Of a stretch of DNA of 64,000 bases, positions 19,043 to 26,509 are shown one piece after another (within the stretch, counting starts at the first letter, position 1; each line of letters opens with the position of its first letter). Origin of the DNA: Microbulbifer salipaludis (GTDB lineage Bacteria > Pseudomonadota > Gammaproteobacteria > Pseudomonadales > Cellvibrionaceae). Location: positions 1,116,001 to 1,180,000 of the forward strand of contig NZ_JAEKJR010000001.1 in the NCBI RefSeq assembly GCF_017303155.1, read 5' to 3'. The position numbers and the translations under genes are program-made. Below the pieces are notes generated by a model. The model was given only the letters and a program-made list of their open reading frames with translations. It did no database searches and had not been told where the DNA came from.

Positions 19043-19717
19043 ATGCAGACAAGTCTTATAACGACGTATAAAAAAACACTGTCCCTGTTGCTGTTTAGCG
19101 CCCTGTTTCTGGCCGGCTGTGCGCAGCAACTGGTCGCCACCCCGGAAGATGAGGCCGATGGCCTGTTGCCGCGACAAACCGGCCTTGATCACGTCAGCGC
19201 CGCCTACGCCTTCGATCTCAGTGGCGCCAAGGTCTATCTGGAGCCGGTGGGCGTGGAATATACCAAGCGCTTCCCGCGCGCAGGCTCACCGCTGCGGGCC
19301 AAGGATTATGAGTTGCGTGACAAGGATATGGTGCGTCTGCAGGAGGTGATGGGGGAGGCCGTCAGTGAGCGCTTCCTTGCACCGCGCCGTAGTGAACTGG
19401 TGGCAGACCGCGCCGAAGCGGACTATGTCTTTCAGCTCGACCTCAGTCACTTCTCCCTCGGCGCGCCACTGGAGCCCCAGGCTTATCTGTGGCGGGTGTA
19501 CACCGATCAGAGCGCCTATGGCACCCTCTCCGGGGAGCTTAAGGACAGCAACGGCAACCCCGTCATGCGCTTCAGTGATCGCCGCGACATTGGCGAGAAC
19601 TTTGGCAACCTCGGCCCTGCGGGGCGCTTCGAGCGCTTCACCAGCGTCACCTTCTGGCGCGACATGAAAGTCGACCTGCGCCGGGCGTTTGCCAGCCTCG
19701 ACGAATCCCTGCGATAA
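19043..19717 (+). CDS. DUF3313-type lipoprotein
   Basis: A 224-residue lipoprotein; the signal peptide ends at the lipobox FLAGC (Cys near residue 24). The mature region contains VYLEPVGVEYTKRF and a C-terminal WRDMKVDLRRAF helix, as in DUF3313 proteins. The ATG has GAAGTGAGG upstream; the frame is open further upstream but without a signal sequence. It is inserted between cpdA and yqiA, which are normally adjacent, and probably has its own promoter in 18811-19042, where TATCATAAT at about 18893 is a reasonable -10 candidate. Confidence 0.75.
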   Translation: MQTSLITTYKKTLSLLLFSALFLAGCAQQLVATPEDEADGLLPRQTGLDHVSAAYAFDLSGAKVYLEPVGVEYTKRFPRAGSPLRAKDYELRDKDMVRLQEVMGEAVSERFLAPRRSELVADRAEADYVFQLDLSHFSLGAPLEPQAYLWRVYTDQSAYGTLSGELKDSNGNPVMRFSDRRDIGENFGNLGPAGRFERFTSVTFWRDMKVDLRRAFASLDESLR

Positions 19718-19729
19718 GCCCGGGGGAAC

Positions 19730-19755
19730 TGCCGCCGGTACATCTGCCGGCGGCA
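19730..19755 (+). terminator. stem-loop between the lipoprotein gene and yqiA
   Basis: A 9-bp perfect stem (TGCCGCCGG / CCGGCGGCA) with an eight-base loop begins 12 bases after the lipoprotein stop. No T-tract follows, so it may be an mRNA end stabiliser or weak attenuator rather than a true terminator. Confidence 0.4.
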
Positions 19756-19772
19756 CCGCTATAATCCCCGCC

Positions 19773-20420
19773 ATGTTGTCACATAATTCCTCTAACGTGC
19801 CTGATTCATCACCAGCCGGCGAGCGCCCGCTGCTGATCTACCTGCACGGCTTTCTGTCCTCGCCCCAGTCGCACAAGTGCCAGCTGCTCAAAGCGTGGTT
19901 GCGGGAGTTCCGCCCGGACATCGTGTTCTATGCGCCGCTGATTTCTCCCTACCCTGCGCAGGCTGCGCTGGCGCTTGGCAGTGCCGTGAGCGAGTTCGCC
20001 GCAAGTCATCACGGGCCAATTGGCCTCGCCGGCAGCTCCATGGGCGGCTTCTGGAGCACCTGGCTGGCCGAGCAGTACCGACTGCCGGCGGTGGTGGTCA
20101 ATCCAGCCGTTACCCCCTCGCGCTTTATGCCCGCTTATGTGGGGCAGGACCTCAAGCCCTACAGTGGCGAGCTACAAACCTATCGCCTGCAGCCCGCCGA
20201 TGTGGATAAGATGCAGCAACTGGAGTCCGCCATAGCGGGACCCCTGCAATCGCGCTACTGGCTGTTGGCACAGCGCGGGGACGAGACACTGGATTGCCGG
20301 GAAGCCGAGGAGTTCTATCGCGGTCAGCGCCAGACTGTCGAAGAAGGCGGCGATCACAGCTTTCAGGGATTTGCCCGCTATACCGCCGCACTGGTAGATT
20401 TCCTGTTTCCGAAGCATTGA
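19773..20420 (+). CDS. yqiA: YqiA-type alpha/beta-hydrolase esterase
   Basis: The 215-residue protein has the alpha/beta-hydrolase elements LIYLHGFLSSPQSHK (oxyanion loop), GLAGSSMGGFWS (nucleophile elbow with Ser) and GGDHSFQGF (catalytic His). YqiA acts as an esterase on short acyl esters. The ATG at 19773 was chosen over earlier in-frame codons because those lie within the upstream gene. It precedes parE by 55 bases. Confidence 0.9.
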   Translation: MLSHNSSNVPDSSPAGERPLLIYLHGFLSSPQSHKCQLLKAWLREFRPDIVFYAPLISPYPAQAALALGSAVSEFAASHHGPIGLAGSSMGGFWSTWLAEQYRLPAVVVNPAVTPSRFMPAYVGQDLKPYSGELQTYRLQPADVDKMQQLESAIAGPLQSRYWLLAQRGDETLDCREAEEFYRGQRQTVEEGGDHSFQGFARYTAALVDFLFPKH

Positions 20421-20475
20421 ATAAACCCACAACAAGATCCAAGCAGTAGGCGCCGGTTACGGCGAACAAAACTCT

Positions 20476-22362
20476 ATGGCCAATTACTCCGCAGAAGACA
20501 TTGAGGTATTGACGGGGCTGGACCCGGTGAGAAAGCGCCCGGGCATGTACACCGAAACCACCCGGCCCAATCACCTGGCCCAGGAAGTGATCGACAACAG
20601 CGTCGACGAGGCCCTCGCCGGCCACGCTAAAAAAATCGAAGTTGTACTGCACAAGGACCACTCGATCTCTGTCAGCGATGACGGCCGCGGCATGCCGGTG
20701 GACATCCACCCGGAGCAGGGGCGTCCCGGGGTTGAAGTCATCCTTTCTACCCTGCACGCCGGCGGCAAGTTTTCCAAAAACAACTATCAGTTTTCCGGTG
20801 GCCTGCACGGGGTGGGTGTCTCCGTAGTGAACGCCCTGTCCAAGGTGCTGGAAGTGACCATCCAGCGCGATGGCAAGGTCCACCGCATCGGCTTCCAGAA
20901 TGGCGACAAGGCGTCTGACCTGGAAGTAGTGGGCGAATGTGGCAAACGCACCACCGGCACCAGCGTACGTTTCCTGCCGGACCCGAAATATTTCGACTCG
21001 TATAAATTCTCCGTGCCGCGCCTGCGCCACCTGCTGCGTGCCAAAGCGGTGCTCTGCCCCGGTCTCAGCGTTACCTTTATCAATGAGCAGGACGGTGAGT
21101 CTGATCAGTGGTATTACGAAGACGGGCTGAAAGACTATCTGGCCGCAGCCAACCAGGGCTGGGAAGTGTTGCCCGCGGAACCCTTTGTGGGCAATTTCTC
21201 TGCGGAAACCGAGGCCGCCGACTGGGCGGTACAATGGCTGCCGGAAGGCGGCGAGGTCACGGTCGAGTCTTACGTAAACCTGATCCCCACCGCCCAGGGA
21301 GGCACCCACGTCAATGGCCTGCGTGCCGGCTTGCTGGATGCCATGCGCGAGTACTGCGAAATCCGTAACCTGCTGCCGCGCGGCGTCAAACTGGGCCCGG
21401 AAGATATCTGGAACCAGTGCTCCTACGTGCTTTCCGCCAAGCTCGCCGATCCCCAATTCTCCGGCCAAACCAAAGAGCGCCTGAGCTCCCGCGAAGCCAC
21501 CGCGTTTATCTCCGGGGTGGCCAAAGATGCGTTCGGTCTGTGGCTCAACCAGCACACCGAAGAGGGCGACAAGCTTGCCGAGCTGTGTATCAGCAACGCG
21601 CAAAAACGCCTGCGCTCGGCAAAGAAAGTCGCGCGCAAAAAGGTCACTCAGGGGCCGGCACTGCCCGGCAAGCTCGCCGATTGTTCCAGCGGCGATACCA
21701 CCCGCTCCGAACTGTTTCTGGTGGAAGGGGACTCCGCCGGTGGCTCCGCCAAACAGGCACGGGACCGCGAGTTCCAGGCCATCATGCCCCTGCGCGGTAA
21801 AATCCTGAATACCTGGGAAGTGGACTCCAACGAAATCCTCGCCAGCCAGGAAGTGCACGATATTGCCGTAGCCCTCGGCGTCGACCCCGGCAGTGATAAC
21901 CTGGAAGGCCTGCGCTACAACAAAATCTGTATCCTCGCCGACGCGGATTCCGATGGACTGCACATTGCCACACTGCTGTGTGCACTATTCCTGCGCCACT
22001 TCCGGCCGCTGGTGACCAATGGCCATGTGTACGTCGCCATGCCGCCCTTGTTCCGAATCGATATCGGCAAGGACGTCTACTACGCCCTGGACGACGCCGA
22101 ACGCCAAGGCATCCTCGATCGCATCGCTGCCGAAAAGAAAAAGGGAAAAATTCAGGTCACCCGATTCAAGGGCCTGGGTGAAATGAACCCCCTGCAGCTG
22201 CGTGAAACCACCATGGACCCGAACACGCGCCGTCTGGTACAGCTGTTTATTGAGGCTGGCGACGACAGCAACCAGTTGCTGGATATGCTCCTCGCGAAAA
22301 AGCGGGCCGGCGACCGCAAGCAGTGGCTGGAAAGCAAAGGAAACCTTGCCGAAGTAAGCTGA
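20476..22362 (+). CDS. parE: DNA topoisomerase IV subunit B
   Basis: ParE is the ATPase subunit of topoisomerase IV, which decatenates daughter chromosomes together with ParC. The 628 residues are full length. The GHKL ATPase motifs are EVIDNSVDEALAG, SDDGRGMPVDIHP and GGLHGVGVSVVNALS. The TOPRIM part has LVEGDSAGGSAKQARDRE and ILADADSDGLHIATLL, the DADSDG form typical of ParE. The ending includes KGLGEMNPLQL. A strong terminator follows within five bases, and the integron cassettes begin about 190 bases later. Confidence 0.97.
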   Translation: MANYSAEDIEVLTGLDPVRKRPGMYTETTRPNHLAQEVIDNSVDEALAGHAKKIEVVLHKDHSISVSDDGRGMPVDIHPEQGRPGVEVILSTLHAGGKFSKNNYQFSGGLHGVGVSVVNALSKVLEVTIQRDGKVHRIGFQNGDKASDLEVVGECGKRTTGTSVRFLPDPKYFDSYKFSVPRLRHLLRAKAVLCPGLSVTFINEQDGESDQWYYEDGLKDYLAAANQGWEVLPAEPFVGNFSAETEAADWAVQWLPEGGEVTVESYVNLIPTAQGGTHVNGLRAGLLDAMREYCEIRNLLPRGVKLGPEDIWNQCSYVLSAKLADPQFSGQTKERLSSREATAFISGVAKDAFGLWLNQHTEEGDKLAELCISNAQKRLRSAKKVARKKVTQGPALPGKLADCSSGDTTRSELFLVEGDSAGGSAKQARDREFQAIMPLRGKILNTWEVDSNEILASQEVHDIAVALGVDPGSDNLEGLRYNKICILADADSDGLHIATLLCALFLRHFRPLVTNGHVYVAMPPLFRIDIGKDVYYALDDAERQGILDRIAAEKKKGKIQVTRFKGLGEMNPLQLRETTMDPNTRRLVQLFIEAGDDSNQLLDMLLAKKRAGDRKQWLESKGNLAEVS

Positions 22363-22366
22363 ACAC

Positions 22367-22398
22367 AAAGCCCCGCCTTGCGGGGCTTTGTTGTTTAC
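22367..22398 (+). terminator. intrinsic terminator of parE
   Basis: AAAGCCCCGC / GCGGGGCTTT forms a near-perfect stem with a short CTT loop, followed by GTTGTTT. It ends the nudF-parE transcription unit just before the cassette array. Confidence 0.88.
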
Positions 22399-22423
22399 GT
22401 AGACCGAAAAATTGTCATCCCCC

Positions 22424-22539
22424 ATGGGCAGATGTAGACATATCGGTAGCTTGAAGCGTATGCCTACATATAGGCATTATGGCTATATCTAGACATCTCA
22501 TGCCTAGATGTAGCCATTATGTCTATATCTGGGGCTTTT
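22424..22539 (+). repeat. degenerate tandem repeat, 40-bp period, before the first cassette
   Basis: Two units of exactly 40 bases (22460-22499 and 22500-22539) both begin ATGCCTA and share GCATTATG/CCATTATG and CTATATCT blocks. A third, weaker unit (22424-22459) begins ATGGGCAGATGTAGACAT. Each contains short complementary pieces (TAGACAT / ATGTCTA), so hairpins are possible. The repeat abuts the left boundary of the array, where an attI site would be expected. Confidence 0.7.
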
Positions 22540-22556
22540 GAATAAAACTGTTATGT
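22540..22556 (+). other. left boundary of array (attI-like or first recombination point)
   Basis: GAATAAAACTGTTATGT carries the GTTATGT heptamer that opens cassette 1. The same opening (GTTATGTGTCGTAATC) recurs at 28295 after a full attC. Upstream there is no palindromic attC arm, so this is either an attI remnant or a cassette inserted at a secondary site. Confidence 0.6.
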
Positions 22557-22569
22557 GTCGTAATCAAGC

Positions 22570-22923
22570 ATGGAAAAATTTCGAGTAAGACCAGCATATA
22601 AATCTGAAGAGCTTCTTATTGAATTTTGGGGTGATCACCGTGGTAGCGATTTCCCCAACATTCAAGAAATACTTGCAAGTGAGTTAAATGCAAAGCCAGC
22701 AAGGATGCCTGGAGTCGACACCTCTTCGGTTGCCATGGCTACAGATGAGCATATTTCATTCTGGAATTACGAAAATGGTGAGTACGAATTGGATGATGAT
22801 ATTTGGGCGTACTTTATTCATGCTCCAGAGAATAATCTGCAAATCATCTCTGATATTGAACGCGCGCTGTTAGCTAGCGGCCGCTTTACCAAGGAACCGG
22901 CAGACTTCAGTGAGTACACATAA
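22570..22923 (+). CDS. hypothetical protein, cassette 1 (paralogue of cassette 10)
   Basis: A 117-residue acidic, soluble protein with no signal peptide or recognised domain. Notable segments are EELLIEFWGDHRGS, VAMATDEHISFWNYENG and DDDIWAYFIHAPENN. The same protein with about seventeen substitutions is encoded at 28315-28668. The gene starts 20 bases after the cassette boundary and its TAA is part of the closing ACATAAC heptamer, the compact arrangement usual for cassettes. Its size and acidity would suit an antitoxin or immunity protein, but no toxin partner is visible, so I give no function. Confidence 0.8.
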   Translation: MEKFRVRPAYKSEELLIEFWGDHRGSDFPNIQEILASELNAKPARMPGVDTSSVAMATDEHISFWNYENGEYELDDDIWAYFIHAPENNLQIISDIERALLASGRFTKEPADFSEYT

Positions 22924-23037
22924 CAAACAGCGGCAGAGCGACAGCCAACGCTACGCACCTTTTGTGTTACTCGCTGTCGCTCAAACATTAACACAAAAGG
23001 TGCTCCGCGCTGGCTGCGCCTGCGCTGGGCGTTCAAT
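22918..23037 (+). repeat. attC site of cassette 1 (120-bp family)
   Basis: It runs from ACATAAC to GTTCAAT, with arms CGGCAGAGCGACAGCC... and ...GCTGGCTGCGCCTGCGCTG forming a long imperfect hairpin and an inner ACACAAAA / TTTTGTGT pair. It is near-identical to the sites at 25793, 26345, 27232 and 30428. Confidence 0.9.
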
Positions 23038-23067
23038 GTCAGTATTCATCAACCATAAGGAAATAAA

Positions 23068-23379
23068 ATGGAATTTGAGTGGGATGAAAACAAGAACCAG
23101 TCCAACTGGTTAAAGCATCGTGTTGATTTCGCTGATGCTATTCATATTTTTCTAGATGATGATCGAGTCGAAAGAGAAGATACACGTAAGGACTACGGTG
23201 AGAGCCGTTTTCAGACTATTGGCACAACCGAGCACGGTATTCTCTTTGTGATATACACCGAAAGAAACGGTGATACCATTCGGTTAATATCAGCCCGAAA
23301 GGCAAATAGGAAAGAAAGAGGATTCTATGCGTCTGGTGTGTTTAAGCCTTTCTCTGTTGAGGTGAAAAATGGCCGTTAA
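23068..23379 (+). CDS. brnT: BrnT-family toxin, cassette 2
   Basis: The 103-residue protein matches the BrnT (DUF497) ribonuclease-toxin layout: MEFEWDENKNQSNWLKHRV with the conserved W-D-x-x-K-x4-N and KH, then AIHIFLDDDRV, ESRFQTIGTTEHGILFVIYTE and IRLISARKANRKER. BrnT is a RelE-fold translation inhibitor neutralised by BrnA, encoded downstream. AAGGAAA precedes the ATG. The downstream small ORF begins 11 bases before the toxin stop. Toxin-antitoxin cassettes are known in large integrons, where they stabilise arrays. Confidence 0.9.
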   Translation: MEFEWDENKNQSNWLKHRVDFADAIHIFLDDDRVEREDTRKDYGESRFQTIGTTEHGILFVIYTERNGDTIRLISARKANRKERGFYASGVFKPFSVEVKNGR

Positions 23380-23548
23380 AAAAGTTAAGCTTGAAGATGT
23401 TAAAAAATCGAAAGGAAGAACAAGCAAGGAAGAGCTTGATAAAATCTCTGACAAAGAAATCGCTGAGGCGGTTTTGAGTGATAAAGATTCTGTCATTCCT
23501 ACGGAAAAGGAACTTAAAGAATTCACCAAGCCAAAGGAAAGGAAATGA
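23369..23548 (+). CDS. BrnA-like small antitoxin candidate 1, cassette 2
   Basis: A 59-residue, lysine-rich protein that overlaps the end of brnT in another frame. It reads VKLEDVKKSKGRTSKEELDK at residues 6-25, then SDKEIAEAVLSDKDSVIP. The spacing of a helix followed by an acidic D-x-E/I stretch resembles the N-terminal toxin-binding part of BrnA. The usual C-terminal ribbon-helix-helix DNA-binding domain is not evident, so it may be an N-terminal half of a split or decayed antitoxin. Its stop overlaps the next ORF as ATGA. Confidence 0.7.
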   Translation: MAVKKVKLEDVKKSKGRTSKEELDKISDKEIAEAVLSDKDSVIPTEKELKEFTKPKERK

Positions 23549-23709
23549 AGAAAACTGTCAAGCTGAAGGATGTAAAATCCAGCAAAGGAAAAACAGACTG
23601 GAACTACCTTAAAAAATCTGAGTCGGAGGTGCACGATACTGAGGCTCCTCCGCTTTCGCAGTCTGAATTGATGCAGATGCGGAGAGCCAAACCTTCCAAA
23701 AAACATTGA
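23545..23709 (+). CDS. BrnA-like small antitoxin candidate 2, cassette 2
   Basis: A 54-residue basic protein beginning MKKTVKLKDVKSSKGKTDWN, closely similar to residues 1-20 of the preceding ORF, followed by the acidic stretch EVHDTEAPPLSQSEL. The TDW-x-x-L and D-x-P-P-L elements are those of BrnA antitoxins. The ATG overlaps the upstream TGA by four bases, so translation is coupled. Its TGA lies within the closing ATTGAAC heptamer, showing that the gene ends with the cassette and has not been cut by the attC. Confidence 0.75.
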   Translation: MKKTVKLKDVKSSKGKTDWNYLKKSESEVHDTEAPPLSQSELMQMRRAKPSKKH

Positions 23710-23821
23710 ACAAGGCGCTGCAGCCGACAGCTTACTTTATGCACCTTTTGCGCGGTCGCTACGCTCCTATTTTTGCGCAAAAGGTGCATAAAGTAAGCTG
23801 CGGCTGAGCGCGGCGTTAAGC
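23705..23821 (+). repeat. attC site of cassette 2 (117-bp family)
   Basis: It runs from ATTGAAC to GTTAAGC. Arms AGCTTACTTTATGCACCTTTTGCGC and its complement form a long hairpin with a GGTCGCTACGCTCC head. It is related to the site at 24684. Confidence 0.9.
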
Positions 23822-23849
23822 TTTCACAATCTCAAAATAAGGAGAAAAA

Positions 23850-24623
23850 ATGAACAAGCTGTTAAAAATCGTACTGGGGGTAGTTGGTGTCGTTGCGTTA
23901 GCTATATCAGCTGTCTTTTACTTAACATCCGGGATGGTGAAAGTAGCTGATGAACTGTTTCTTGCCGCAAGCCGTGGTGACACCGAGAAAGCGTATAGCC
24001 TTTTATCGGATGATTTCAAAAGCGGAACGTCTCAAGAGGATCTAAAGAAATACTTCATTGCCAATTCTTTGAACAATTTCAAGGAGGCGAGCTGGGAATC
24101 TAGATCTACAAGTGGTGGTCGTGGATCGTTAAAGGGTTCAATTACTACAAGAGAGGGTGGAGTAATACCAATAACTTTGAACTTTGTGAAGAGCGATTCT
24201 GATTGGAAAATTTACTCTATTCAAAAACCTAGCTCAGGGCTTCAAGTTGAATCAGAACTTCAAATGCCATCAGAAAATGAGCAATTAAACTTAGTCACTA
24301 ATTCTATGCAGGTTTTTGCTGAATCTGTAAATGAAAAGAGCATGAAAAAATTTCATTCTACCTTTTCAAGTATGTTCAAGATGCAATTTACCCCAGAGAA
24401 ACTTGATGAGGCTTACGGATCATTTTATCAAGCTGGTGTGGATTTAACCGTTTTGGAAAATATAGAGCCAAAAATTAACTCCTCTGCAGCTATCGACGAC
24501 AATGGAGTCTTAGTTATATCAGGCTATTACCCGACTGAGCCTAGCCAAGTGAAGTTTACACAAAAGTTTGCATATGAAGGATTAAATTGGAAATTAATCG
24601 GTTTCAATATAAACATCGAGTGA
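23850..24623 (+). CDS. membrane-anchored tandem NTF2-like protein, cassette 3
   Basis: A 257-residue protein with an N-terminal membrane segment (residues 5-27) and an exported soluble part. Two copies of a domain of about 100 residues can be seen. The first is around VADELFLAASRGDTEKAYSLLSDDFK and the second around SMQVFAESVNEKSMKKFHSTFSSMFK. Each is followed by a strand ending in W-K (DSDWKIYSI, GLNWKLIGF). This is the pattern of DUF4878/DUF3887-type NTF2-like proteins. AAGGAG precedes the ATG. A stem-loop (AGCTGTGG / CCACAGCT, 24657-24686) lies between the stop and the attC and may end transcription. Confidence 0.75.
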   Translation: MNKLLKIVLGVVGVVALAISAVFYLTSGMVKVADELFLAASRGDTEKAYSLLSDDFKSGTSQEDLKKYFIANSLNNFKEASWESRSTSGGRGSLKGSITTREGGVIPITLNFVKSDSDWKIYSIQKPSSGLQVESELQMPSENEQLNLVTNSMQVFAESVNEKSMKKFHSTFSSMFKMQFTPEKLDEAYGSFYQAGVDLTVLENIEPKINSSAAIDDNGVLVISGYYPTEPSQVKFTQKFAYEGLNWKLIGFNINIE

Positions 24624-24683
24624 TGAATTAAGGCCTCGCAGAATGAGCTAGAAATTAGCTGTGGTGGTCCTCGGGCCTCCACA

Positions 24684-24801
24684 GCTTAACAAGGTGCTGC
24701 AGCTGACGGCTTACTTAATGCGCGTTTTGCGCAGGTCGCTGCGCTCCCATTTTCGCGCAAATCGCGCATTAAGTAAGCCGCCGCTGAGCACGGCGTTAAG
24801 G
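24684..24801 (+). repeat. attC site of cassette 3 (118 bp)
   Basis: It runs from GCTTAAC to GTTAAGG. GACGGCTTACTTAATGCGCG pairs with CGCGCATTAAGTAAGCCG. It is the same family as the site of cassette 2. Confidence 0.9.
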
Positions 24802-24811
24802 TTTCAGTAAC

Positions 24812-25189
24812 GTGAACATCCGAGAAGAAATTATAGAGATGGAGAAGGCGTTACTTAGTCCCGAAGTTCGGGGCTCTGTCGAAAAACTACAGCATTTTCT
24901 TTCGGAAGATTTTAGAGAGGTAGGTGCGAGTGGCGCATACTTCGGCTTCAACGAAGTTCTGCAGTCAATTACTAATCAAACTGACTGGGCTGCATTCCCT
25001 GATCTCTGGGAGTTCCGCCAACTATCAAATGATGTTGCCCAAGTGATGTATAGAGTAAAAATTATCCGGGGTCAGGCCAGAGGCGTGGCCTATTCTCGGA
25101 GAACGTCAATTTGGCGTAAAGAAGCAGACACCTGGAAGCTGGTTTACCATCAAGGCACTGCGGTGGGTCCTAGTGAGTCCAAACCTTAA
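24812..25189 (+). CDS. DUF4440/NTF2-like protein, cassette 4
   Basis: A 125-residue soluble protein with a SnoaL/NTF2-like cone fold pattern: an N-terminal helix (IIEMEKALLSPEVR), LSEDFREVGASG, and terminal strands YSRRTSIWRKEADTWKLVYHQGT. This matches small DUF4440 proteins found widely in bacteria, some of them in toxin-immunity settings. No catalytic residues can be assigned. The ORF begins 17 bases after the cassette boundary. The start appears to be GTG with a weak RBS. Confidence 0.8.
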   Translation: MNIREEIIEMEKALLSPEVRGSVEKLQHFLSEDFREVGASGAYFGFNEVLQSITNQTDWAAFPDLWEFRQLSNDVAQVMYRVKIIRGQARGVAYSRRTSIWRKEADTWKLVYHQGTAVGPSESKP

Positions 25190-25327
25190 CAATCACGGGC
25201 AGTGAAGCTCCGGCCCTTCGGGCCTCCGCGGGACGGCTTACCTTATGCACGTTTTGCGCGGTCGCTTCGCTCCCATTTTCGCGCAAATCGCGCACAAGGT
25301 AACCCGCCCCTGCCGTGGGCGTTAGGT
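25184..25327 (+). repeat. attC site of cassette 4 (144-bp family)
   Basis: It runs from CCTTAAC to GTTAGGT. It contains an extra CGGCCCTTCGGGCCTCCGCGGG hairpin near the left arm that the 117-bp family lacks. The sites at 27720 and 28663 share it. Confidence 0.9.
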
Positions 25328-25331
25328 CATT

Positions 25332-25763
25332 ATGAAGAAAATCGCACTTTTATTTTTCATTCTTCTGACTGTTGGCTGTATCCAAAAAGATACAGGGCGT
25401 GAGTACGTGATGGTATATTACGACTCATGTAAAGATGATTTGTTGAATCTTGAACAGCTTCTTGGAGAAATAGGTGTAAATTTTTCGTACCAAATTATTG
25501 AGCCGACACATCACTCGGCTAAATCAACCTTTTTTAACAAGCTTATAAAAATTAATATCGAAGACAACAGGGACGCCATAAGCGGATTGATCAATAATTT
25601 CACGTACGATTGTGGGCCGAATAGATCAATTGAGGTCATAAAAGATAAAGTCTTCTCAAAGAGTGAAGTTCAAGGGTTGCTCAAAAGGTTTGGCGCTGAA
25701 GGAAAAGACAATGTGGATTTGAGGTACATGGACGGAAAGTTATTCATTCTTTACAGTGAGTAA
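25332..25763 (+). CDS. small lipoprotein, cassette 5
   Basis: A 143-residue protein with a lipoprotein signal peptide (lipobox LTVGC, Cys near residue 16). The mature part is mixed alpha/beta, with VMVYYDSCKDDLLNLEQLLGE and a C-terminal LLKRFGAEGKDNVDLRYMDGKLFIL. No family was recognised. The gene fills the cassette with only five bases between the boundary and the start codon. Confidence 0.7.
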   Translation: MKKIALLFFILLTVGCIQKDTGREYVMVYYDSCKDDLLNLEQLLGEIGVNFSYQIIEPTHHSAKSTFFNKLIKINIEDNRDAISGLINNFTYDCGPNRSIEVIKDKVFSKSEVQGLLKRFGAEGKDNVDLRYMDGKLFILYSE

Positions 25764-25792
25764 ACGCTACCATCAAAACCTCATCGCAGGTG

Positions 25793-25912
25793 ACCTAACA
25801 AACAGCGGCAGAGCGACAGCCAACGCTACGCGCCTTTTGTATCACTCGCTGTCGCTCAAACATTAACACAAAAGGCGCTCCGCGCTGGCTGCGCCTGCGC
25901 TGGGCGTTATGA
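25793..25912 (+). repeat. attC site of cassette 5 (120-bp family)
   Basis: It runs from ACCTAAC to GTTATGA and differs from the cassette 1 site at only a few positions. Confidence 0.9.
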
Positions 25913-25921
25913 GTCAGTAGC

Positions 25922-26338
25922 GTGAAACGAATAATTATATTTCTGGCACTTCTGATGTCAGCCAATGTGCATGCTGACAAGGCTATGGTTGCCATTAACT
26001 CGGTAGTCAGCCAAGAAGAAATTCAGCTGGTTCCTGGTGAGCTATATGTCGTGCCAAAGTGTAAGCGGTGGGTGCTAAAAAATACGCACAAACTGAGTCA
26101 TGAATCCTGGTACCAGATCAAAGGTAGTTTCAAGGTAATGTCTATTAATGAAGTTCCTGAACAAACCTACTATGTTGCGAAAGGGAATATTAAAGTAATC
26201 CCGGGCTTTGTTCTTGGGCCTCAGCAGATAGTCGTAGATTCAGGGAATTCAGTAGTAGCATTTACAAAAGCAGAAAAGGAAGCATTTTGGGTCTCTGAGC
26301 AAACCATGTATGCCGGGCCCGGAGTTTCCTGTGGCTAG
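25922..26338 (+). CDS. exported hypothetical protein, cassette 6
   Basis: A 138-residue protein with a cleavable signal peptide (MKRIIIFLALLMSANVHA). The mature chain is beta-rich, with two related strands (IKGSFKVMSINEVPEQ and AKGNIKVIPGFVLGPQ) and single Cys residues near each end that could pair. No family was recognised. It is probably periplasmic. Confidence 0.7.
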   Translation: MKRIIIFLALLMSANVHADKAMVAINSVVSQEEIQLVPGELYVVPKCKRWVLKNTHKLSHESWYQIKGSFKVMSINEVPEQTYYVAKGNIKVIPGFVLGPQQIVVDSGNSVVAFTKAEKEAFWVSEQTMYAGPGVSCG

Positions 26339-26344
26339 TCCCAC

Positions 26345-26464
26345 TCATAACAAGCAGCGGCAGAGCGACAGCCAACGCTACGCTCCTTTTGTGTTACTCG
26401 CTGTCGCTCAAACATTAACACAAAATACGCTCCGCGCTGGCTGCGCCTGCGCTGGGCGTTAGTA
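26345..26464 (+). repeat. attC site of cassette 6 (120-bp family)
   Basis: It runs from TCATAAC to GTTAGTA. The right inner arm reads ACACAAAATACGCTCC, a small divergence from its siblings that unpairs part of the hairpin. Confidence 0.9.
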
Positions 26465-26509
26465 CTTAGAGTTATCCCAAACATATTAACCAAAAATTAG
26501 ATGTAGCAT

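Noticed and set aside
20152..21963. 603-residue antisense ORF opposite parE, and similar long antisense ORFs opposite the MCE, urease, urtA and AbgT genes
   Set aside because: They mirror highly conserved genes in GC-rich DNA, where long antisense frames are expected from codon bias; none has a domain or an RBS.
22363..22549. Remnant of an integron integrase between parE and the first cassette
   Set aside because: All frames were read; only a terminator and a 40-bp-period repeat are present, with no tyrosine-recombinase segments such as the HxLRHSxAT or catalytic Tyr motif.
22818..25995. Minus-strand ORFs with a repeated Arg/Gln-rich peptide (starting N-A-Q-R-R-R-S-Q-R) at several cassette junctions
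   Set aside because: They are translations of the repeated attC palindromes; each coincides with an attC and has no RBS, so the repetition reflects the recombination sites, not a gene family.
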